From an uncultured Clostridia bacterium (lineage in GTDB: Bacteria > Bacillota > Clostridia > Oscillospirales > Acutalibacteraceae), in NCBI GenBank assembly GCA_947629295.1, contig CANRDH010000047.1, positions 1 through 9,826 on the forward strand: DNA of 9,826 bases, read 5' to 3'. The notes below the pieces were generated by a model that did no database searches, was not told the origin of the DNA, and worked only from the letters and a program-made list of their open reading frames with translations. Both the position numbers and the translations under genes were made by a program. Every line of letters begins with the position of its first letter. The first letter of the stretch is position 1. Below are positions 5,746 through 9,826 of the stretch, piece after piece.

Positions 5746-7839
5746 ATGTCAAAGCTTGTAATAGTGGAATCTCCCGCAAAGGCTAAAACAATAAAAAAGT
5801 ATCTCGGCCCCGGGTATGAGGTAGTAGCCTCTATGGGACATATAAGGGATCTTAACCCAAACAGACTCAGCGTGGATATCAAAAAGAAATTTGCGCCGAA
5901 ATACGAGATCATAAAAAGCAAGGAAAAGCTTGCCGACGACCTTGTCAAGCTTGCCGAAAAAAGCGATTATGTATATCTCGCAACCGACCCTGACCGTGAG
6001 GGCGAGGCTATATCATGGCACCTTGCATATCTGCTTGGGCTGAGTCTTGAGGATAAAAACAGGGTTACTTTCAATGAGATAACCAAAACAGGTGTAAGCA
6101 ACGGAATGAGCTCGCCGAGACAGATCGATATTGATCTTGTTAATGCACAGCAGGCGAGGAGAATACTCGACAGATTGGTAGGATATAAGCTCAGTCCGTT
6201 TGTATCGCAGAAGATACGAAAGGGGCTTTCGGCGGGAAGAGTTCAGACGGTTGCGGTTAAGATAATAGTTGACAGGGAAAGGAAAATCCGTGCCTTCAAG
6301 CCTGAGGAATATTGGACTCTTGACGCAAGGTTTATACCCAAGGGAAGCAGGAAAGCATTTTCTGCCGCTTTCTACGGCGACAGAAACGGCAAAATCAAGA
6401 TAGACAATGAACAGCAGGCAAAAGAAATCCTCGCCGCTATTGACGGTCAGCAGGCTGTTGTCGAGAAGGTCAAGCACGGAACGAGAAAAAAGAAACCCGT
6501 GCCGCCGTTTATCACCTCTACATTACAGCAGGAGGCGTCGAGAAAGCTCGGATTCCAGTCAAGGAGAACGATGAAGGTCGCTCAGGAGCTTTATGAGGGC
6601 GTGGATATAGACGGAATGGGCGCTATCGGTCTTATCACATATATGAGGACCGACTCTCTCAGACTTTCGGAGGACGCTCTTGACGCTGCGGAGGCATTTA
6701 TAAAAAATAAATGGGGAGCAAAATATCTTCCGAAGGAGAGAAGACGTTTCAAATCCCGTTCAAACGCTCAGGACGGACATGAGGCAATACGTCCCACCAT
6801 GGTAGACCTTGAGCCGTCAAAGGTCAAGAATAACCTTACATCAGACCAGTATAAGCTGTATAAGCTCATATGGGAAAGGTTTATCGCCTGCCAGATGGCA
6901 GAATGTATACAGAAAACCACACAGGCGGATATTGCAGTCAAGGATTATATTTTTAAGGCGTCGGGTTATGTTGTGGACTTTGACGGATACACTGTTCTTT
7001 ATGTCGAGGGTGCCGACGGAGATGGTGATGAAAAGGAATCTGAGCTTCCGCCGCTTGAAAACGGTATGCTTCTGAAAACAAAGGAGATCGTACCGAATCA
7101 GCATTTCACACAGCCGCCTGCAAGATATACGGAGGCAAGTCTTATAAAGGCACTTGAGGAATACGGAATAGGAAGACCGTCCACCTATGCGGCTACTATA
7201 AGTACAATAACGACAAGAGGATATGTCAAGAGAGACAGAAAGACTCTTATTCCCACAGAGCTGGGAGAGGTATCGACAAAGCTCATGGAGGAGCGTTTCC
7301 CGAAGATAGCCAATGTTAAATTCACTGCACAGATGGAGCAGAATCTTGACACGGTTGAAGAAGGAAAATATGAATGGGTACAGCTCCTGACGGATTTTTA
7401 CGGAGATTTTGACAAGACCCTGAAAGCTGCAAAGGACGAGATGAAGGGAGTCAAAATTGAGCTTGAGGAGGATAAAACCGACCTTATATGCGAAAAATGC
7501 GGCAAGCCGATGGTCGTCAAATACGGAAGGTACGGAAAGTTTATAGCCTGTTCGGGATATCCTGACTGCAAGACTATAGTTAAGGTAGTAAATAAAATAG
7601 GAGTTCCGTGTCCGAAATGCGGTGGAGATGTTATAACAAAGAATACAAAGAAGGGCAGAGTATTTTTCGGGTGTTCAAATTATCCGCAATGTGATTTTGT
7701 TTCCTGGTATGAGCCGACGACAGAAAAATGTCCGCAGTGCGGAGCAATATTGTTTAAGAAAAAGGGCAGGAAGCCTAAGCTTTTCTGTAATGCGGAGGGC
7801 TGCGGATATGAAAGAGAGGTTAGCGACAGCGAGGAATAA
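5746..7839 (+). CDS. topA: DNA topoisomerase I (type IA)
   Basis: This 697-residue enzyme relaxes negatively supercoiled DNA by cutting one strand through a 5'-phosphotyrosine. The N-terminal TOPRIM domain shows E8 in VESPAKA and the metal-binding DPDREGE (81-87). Further landmarks are LSAGRVQTVA (161-170), the active-site Y299 in ITYMRTDSLRLS (297-308), HEAIRP (345-350) and GIGRPSTYA (474-482). Three C-terminal zinc ribbons follow: C582/C585/C602/C608, C622/C625/C643/C649 and C662/C665/C681/C686. Length and domain order match the B. subtilis enzyme, so it looks complete and functional. GGAGG at 5734-5738 is 7 nt before the ATG. The gap after dprA is only 18 nt, so the two are probably co-transcribed. 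Confidence 0.97.
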   Translation: MSKLVIVESPAKAKTIKKYLGPGYEVVASMGHIRDLNPNRLSVDIKKKFAPKYEIIKSKEKLADDLVKLAEKSDYVYLATDPDREGEAISWHLAYLLGLSLEDKNRVTFNEITKTGVSNGMSSPRQIDIDLVNAQQARRILDRLVGYKLSPFVSQKIRKGLSAGRVQTVAVKIIVDRERKIRAFKPEEYWTLDARFIPKGSRKAFSAAFYGDRNGKIKIDNEQQAKEILAAIDGQQAVVEKVKHGTRKKKPVPPFITSTLQQEASRKLGFQSRRTMKVAQELYEGVDIDGMGAIGLITYMRTDSLRLSEDALDAAEAFIKNKWGAKYLPKERRRFKSRSNAQDGHEAIRPTMVDLEPSKVKNNLTSDQYKLYKLIWERFIACQMAECIQKTTQADIAVKDYIFKASGYVVDFDGYTVLYVEGADGDGDEKESELPPLENGMLLKTKEIVPNQHFTQPPARYTEASLIKALEEYGIGRPSTYAATISTITTRGYVKRDRKTLIPTELGEVSTKLMEERFPKIANVKFTAQMEQNLDTVEEGKYEWVQLLTDFYGDFDKTLKAAKDEMKGVKIELEEDKTDLICEKCGKPMVVKYGRYGKFIACSGYPDCKTIVKVVNKIGVPCPKCGGDVITKNTKKGRVFFGCSNYPQCDFVSWYEPTTEKCPQCGAILFKKKGRKPKLFCNAEGCGYEREVSDSEE

Positions 7840-7840
7840 C

Positions 7841-7863
7841 CCTAAGCCAATGATTAACTTAGG
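7841..7863 (+). promoter_or_regulatory. Inverted repeat covering a ribosome binding site
   Basis: CCTAAG (7841-7846) can pair with CTTAGG (7858-7863) across an 11-nt loop, directly after the topA stop codon. The right arm contains the AGG of the TTAGGA ribosome binding site of the next gene. Folding would hide that site, and a ribosome finishing topA would open it, a typical set-up for translational coupling. Six base pairs is short, so the effect is an inference. Confidence 0.4.
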
Positions 7864-7875
7864 ACGGTGCTTAAA

Positions 7876-8499
7876 ATGAAGAATGGAGTTATACTTACAG
7901 GCAGAGAAACGGTTATAAAGGAGCGCAAAAAGTTAGGAAAAAAGCGTGTGATATGCGGAATACTGCTATTTCTGCTTTTTGCAGGAGCGGCGGCGCTTGT
8001 TGGTATTGGCAGCGAAGATATTGCAGTAGTAATATTTTTGGGTATTGTTTCGTTTGTCGGGATTGGTCTTATAATAAACGGAATTATGGTGCTTTCAAAT
8101 CCCACGTCCGGCGGTCCGTTCAAGATATACCCGAATTATCTTGAAATGGCGGATGAGCATTTTTCTCAGATTATGTATGAGGACAAGTCGATAATAATAT
8201 CCAAGAATTACATATCTCCCAAGAAAAATGCCATGAATATAACTCCGCTTGACGAGGTGTTCCTTATATATATCCGAAAAACCACGACCTATGGGATACA
8301 ATCGGGAAAGGATATTATATTTGAGTGTGCGAGGGGGCAATTTATTGTTCCCATATACGGCAAAAAGGGAATTGAAGTTGACCAAATATTTCAGAACAGC
8401 GGTTATGCGTGCAAGAATGCGAGGATCGGGTACAGTTCTGAAAATCTTGCATATCTAAAGCAAGTGAAAATGATATGGGGGCAAAAGAACAAAAATTAA
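7876..8499 (+). CDS. Two-TM membrane protein with a soluble C-terminal domain, unknown function
   Basis: I do not recognise this 207-residue protein. It has a basic N-terminus (KERKKLGKKR, 15-24), two membrane helices (about 25-43 and 48-73) with a short SED-containing turn, then a soluble domain (about 80-200) with alternating beta-strand-like segments such as FKIYPNYLEMAD, KSIIISKNYIS, DEVFLIYIRK and DIIFECARGQFIVPIYG. By the positive-inside rule both ends are cytoplasmic. Two helices followed by a beta-rich domain resembles bacterial PH-domain (YdbT/YcxB-type) membrane proteins, but no diagnostic motif supports that. The ATG at 7876 is 11 nt after AGGA; the in-frame GTG at 7867 is too close to any ribosome binding site. 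It follows topA by 36 nt and is probably read from the same transcript. It has no evident link to topoisomerase function. Confidence 0.75.
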   Translation: MKNGVILTGRETVIKERKKLGKKRVICGILLFLLFAGAAALVGIGSEDIAVVIFLGIVSFVGIGLIINGIMVLSNPTSGGPFKIYPNYLEMADEHFSQIMYEDKSIIISKNYISPKKNAMNITPLDEVFLIYIRKTTTYGIQSGKDIIFECARGQFIVPIYGKKGIEVDQIFQNSGYACKNARIGYSSENLAYLKQVKMIWGQKNKN

Positions 8500-8532
8500 A
8501 TAAAAACCTGCGGCGAGCAAACATCAGTTTTA

Positions 8533-8696
8533 GGTCAAGCCTTTTTCAAAAGGCTCCGCCTTTGGCCGCCGTCCGCAGACGGCGAAATACTCAGCGCCGG
8601 AAGAGGGACGCCCTGCGATAGAGGGCGTCCCTCTTCCCGTCCGTATTATCTAACTTCGGCGGCGAGCCGCCGCTCCGCACTATGCTGCGCAAATAC
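8533..8696. repeat. GC-rich palindromic intergenic element (dispersed-repeat type)
   Basis: About 160 nt, visibly GC-richer than the AT-rich flanks, holds four consecutive hairpins. They are AGCCTTTT-tc-AAAAGGCT (8538-8555), CGCCGTC-cgca-GACGGCG (8567-8584), a perfect 16-bp stem (8599-8614 with 8622-8637, 7-nt loop) and CGGCGGC-ga-GCCGCCG (8657-8672). A small CGCA/TGCG stem (8676-8689) follows. There is no coding potential or transposase. Such arrays are typical of non-autonomous, REP- or MITE-like intergenic repeats. Placed after the last gene of the topA group, it could also end or stabilise that transcript. The outer limits are approximate because no second copy is available for comparison. 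Confidence 0.65.
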
Positions 8697-8791
8697 CCAC
8701 ATAAGCTTAAGGCGGGTTCGTACATACTGTTATTTTAGAATATATAAATTTAAACAAATTATGAACTAATTAAAAAAATATTCATATTTGA

Positions 8792-8820
8792 TTGATTATC
8801 TTTTGATGCAAAATAATCAA
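8792..8820. promoter_or_regulatory. Operator-like inverted repeat TTGATTAT-N13-ATAATCAA
   Basis: Perfect 8-bp half-sites at 8792-8799 and 8813-8820 have centres 21 bp apart, two helical turns. This suits binding of a dimeric regulator to one face of the DNA. It lies about 140 bp upstream of the pilin promoter and just before a possible micro-ORF. In AT-rich DNA a chance match is possible. Confidence 0.35.
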
Positions 8821-8865
8821 AATGTTCCAACAATCAGGAGTTTATATAACTAAAAGAGGAAAGAC

Positions 8866-8919
8866 TTGAGATATTGCGAAACAGTTATTATGCAAGATGC
8901 ACAAAAAAGCGGCGGTTGA
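8866..8919 (+). CDS. Possible 17-codon micro-ORF
   Basis: A TTG at 8866 preceded by AGAGGA (8855-8860, 5-nt spacing) opens a short frame, MRYCETVIMQDAQKSGG, ending in TGA at 8917-8919. Use of TTG with a good ribosome binding site mirrors two genes in this window (the zinc-ribbon protein and dprA), which is the only reason to list it. There is no signal peptide or recognised family. It could be a leader peptide or a signalling peptide, or nothing at all. Confidence 0.2.
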   Translation: MRYCETVIMQDAQKSGG

Positions 8920-8956
8920 TTTTACGGGAAAAATATAAATTTTTGTAAAGAAACTA

Positions 8957-8985
8957 TTGACATTTTGTTCATAATGAGTTAATAT
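8957..8985 (+). promoter_or_regulatory. Strong promoter of the pilin gene
   Basis: A perfect TTGACA (8957-8962) lies 17 nt upstream of TAATAT (8980-8985). The region just upstream is rich in A and T runs, including AAAAAT-ataa-ATTTTT (8929-8944), and could act as an UP element. Transcription would begin near 8992, giving a leader of about 79 nt. This fits a gene made in large amounts. Confidence 0.75.
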
Positions 8986-9003
8986 ATATTCAACGAAGAA
9001 CAA

Positions 9004-9048
9004 AGCACCTACCCCTTCAAGGTGCTCGGTTCGAGTAAAAAATTTTTT
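9004..9048 (+). promoter_or_regulatory. Structured 5' leader of the pilin mRNA
   Basis: Two hairpins that share bases, and so exclude each other, can form: AGCACCT (9004-9010) with AGGTGCT (9020-9026), and TGCTCG (9023-9028) with CGAGTA (9032-9037). An A6T6 palindrome (9037-9048) follows. The ribosome binding site AAAGAGG (9055-9061) lies outside these stems, 9 nt before the ATG. The hairpins may protect the 5' end of an abundant mRNA or act as a switch. No known riboswitch class is recognised. Confidence 0.4.
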
Positions 9049-9070
9049 ATTAAGAAAGAGGTAATCTATT

Positions 9071-9616
9071 ATGACACTCCAGCAGAAATTGCTCGCTAAG
9101 CAGAGCAAAAAAGGTTTCACACTCGTTGAACTCGTAGTTGTTATTGCAATCCTTGCAATACTCGCAGCTATCGCAATTCCGGCAGTTATCGGTATCATCA
9201 ACAGCGCTACACAGTCAGGCGGTGCTTCCGATGCTTCCACACTTAACAACGCTTGTAAGTCTACTTATGCATCCATCAAGTCCGGTGCTATCAACAATGA
9301 CGATAGTACGTATCCTGATGGTACAAAGATTACTTTTGCTACGGCTAAGACTGCTTCCGCAAGTCAGAAGGCTACCGCTGCTGCTGATTGTAAGCTTGAG
9401 GATGTTCAGAAGTACAACGGTACGGCTCTCCATCTCGGTGAAGACGGTGACTTCTGGTATGCAGACGCAACCGACGACAATGTATCAAAAGGTGTAACAG
9501 CAGGTCAGATTGTATACTGGGACGGTCAGGGCGATAAACCTACAGGTGCTGATAAGAGACTTGCAGACGATACAAAGCTTAGCGAACTTTATCCGGACGG
9601 AAAAACAGAAAGCTGA
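9071..9616 (+). CDS. Type IV pilin-like protein (prepilin)
   Basis: This 181-residue prepilin has a class III signal: a positively charged leader (MTLQQKLLAKQSKKG), cleavage after G15, mature F1 (F16), the essential E5 (E20), and a long hydrophobic helix with P22 (P37), all textbook type IV pilin features. The mature form is about 166 residues, with a small Thr/Ala/Asp-rich globular head and just two cysteines (C62, C107) that could form a disulfide. Prepilin peptidase (PilD) would cleave and N-methylate it before assembly into a pilus or pseudopilus. No assembly genes (ATPase, PilC, PilD) are in view. Codon use differs from its neighbours, with ATC, CTC, AAC and AAG favoured and ATA nearly absent, as expected for a highly expressed gene. 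Ruminococci carry similar orphan pilins linked to substrate adhesion. Pseudopilin or DNA-uptake pilin are alternatives. Confidence 0.9.
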   Translation: MTLQQKLLAKQSKKGFTLVELVVVIAILAILAAIAIPAVIGIINSATQSGGASDASTLNNACKSTYASIKSGAINNDDSTYPDGTKITFATAKTASASQKATAAADCKLEDVQKYNGTALHLGEDGDFWYADATDDNVSKGVTAGQIVYWDGQGDKPTGADKRLADDTKLSELYPDGKTES

Positions 9617-9661
9617 TAAGTAGTTCTGTGTACTTAAGTTACAAAGTAAATAACTTGCATA

Positions 9662-9692
9662 GAAGGCTCGGGTTTTCCCGGGCCTTTGTGTT
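9662..9692 (+). terminator. Rho-independent terminator after the pilin gene
   Basis: AAGGCTCGGG (9663-9672) pairs with CCCGGGCCTT (9677-9686) around a TTTT loop, 10 bp with one T-G wobble. The 3' flank TTTGTGTT is T-rich though interrupted. It lies 46 nt after the pilin stop codon. Confidence 0.75.
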
Positions 9693-9732
9693 GGTGTATA
9701 AGCACAGCGTGTTTAAATCCGTAATTGCATAA

Positions 9733-9776
9733 AAAATGACCGGAATCAGGAGTTATCCTTTGGTTCCGGTCGTTTT
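9733..9776. terminator. Bidirectional terminator-type hairpin
   Basis: AAAATGACCGGAA (9733-9745) pairs with TTCCGGTCGTTTT (9764-9776), 13 bp with one wobble, and inner AGGA/TCCT pairing extends the stem. It has an A run on the left and a T run on the right, so it reads as a terminator on both strands, as expected between convergent genes. Confidence 0.7.
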
Positions 9777-9784
9777 GTGTTATA

Positions 9785-9826
9785 TCATGTTGTTTTCAAC
9801 CCTGTTTTGGCTTCAAATTCTGCAAC
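9785..9826 (-). CDS. Possible 3' end of a convergent gene
   Basis: On the minus strand the last 42 bases read VAEFEAKTGLKTT then TGA, ending 8 nt before the bidirectional hairpin. Position and polar composition suit a protein C-terminus. With only 13 codons there is no family evidence. Another minus-strand frame (LQNLKPKQG, then TGA) is also possible. Confidence 0.25.
   Translation of the reverse strand, partial: VAEFEAKTGLKTT

Noticed and set aside
6013..6477. A 154-codon minus-strand open frame
   Set aside because: It is opposite the conserved core of topA and has no ribosome site or family features.
8533..8696. CRISPR array or small insertion sequence
   Set aside because: The palindromes differ from one another with no repeat-spacer periodicity, and there is no transposase frame.
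9020..9036. GGTTCGAGT in the pilin leader looks like a tRNA T-loop
   Set aside because: No acceptor stem, D-arm, 7-nt anticodon loop or CCA context can be built around it. It is better explained as part of a small hairpin.
8992..9070. Cyclic-di-GMP riboswitch in the pilin leader
   Set aside because: Such riboswitches do control clostridial pilins, but the leader is too short and lacks the conserved motifs of class I or class II.
8842..9249. A 135-codon minus-strand open frame spanning the pilin start and its promoter
   Set aside because: It overlaps the pilin N-terminus and its strong promoter in antisense. The translation shows no domain and no start signal.

Overview
The window looks like a chromosomal segment from an AT-rich, low-GC Gram-positive bacterium. 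A spore-forming clostridium of the Ruminococcaceae/Oscillospirales type is most likely. Supporting points are the strong GGAGG-type ribosome binding sites, TTG starts, ATA/AGA-rich codon use, the dprA-topA gene order typical of Firmicutes, what looks like the start of a dipicolinate synthase gene, and an orphan type IV pilin of the kind seen in ruminococci. The taxonomic guess is inference; no rRNA or other marker is present.

Region 1 (1-238) is a divergent control region. On the minus strand it holds the first 18 codons of a probable dpaA (spoVFA), with a sigma-K-like promoter. On the plus strand it holds a perfect TTGACA-N17-TATAAT promoter. Region 2 (239-2289) is a two-gene operon with a 4-nt overlap: a double zinc-ribbon, tail-anchored protein followed by a secreted or membrane-anchored TPM-domain protein with a Gly/His tail. 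This resembles the ydjG-ydjH pair of Bacillus subtilis and probably serves the cell envelope. Two hairpins and a T-rich stretch follow.

Region 3 (2456-8499) starts with an extended -10 promoter. It carries a shikimate-kinase-like P-loop kinase, a SpoU/TrmH-type RNA 2'-O-methyltransferase, a DprA with an unusually long insert, DNA topoisomerase I, and a small two-TM membrane protein of unknown function. All are on the same strand with short gaps, so at least parts are probably co-transcribed. The theme is housekeeping nucleic-acid metabolism.

Region 4 (8500-9070) has no sizeable gene. It contains a GC-rich, multiply palindromic element that looks like a dispersed repeat (8533-8696), an AT-rich stretch with nothing recognised (about 8697-8787), an operator-like inverted repeat, a possible 17-codon micro-ORF, and a strong promoter with a structured leader. 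Region 5 (9071-9826) is a type IV pilin-like gene with codon use typical of high expression, then two terminators. The last 42 bases may be the 3' end of a convergent minus-strand gene.

No complete new multi-gene system is evident. The points most worth a second look are the zinc-ribbon/TPM pair, the DprA insert, the kinase lacking the usual shikimate-binding arginine, the pilin leader, and the palindromic repeat.
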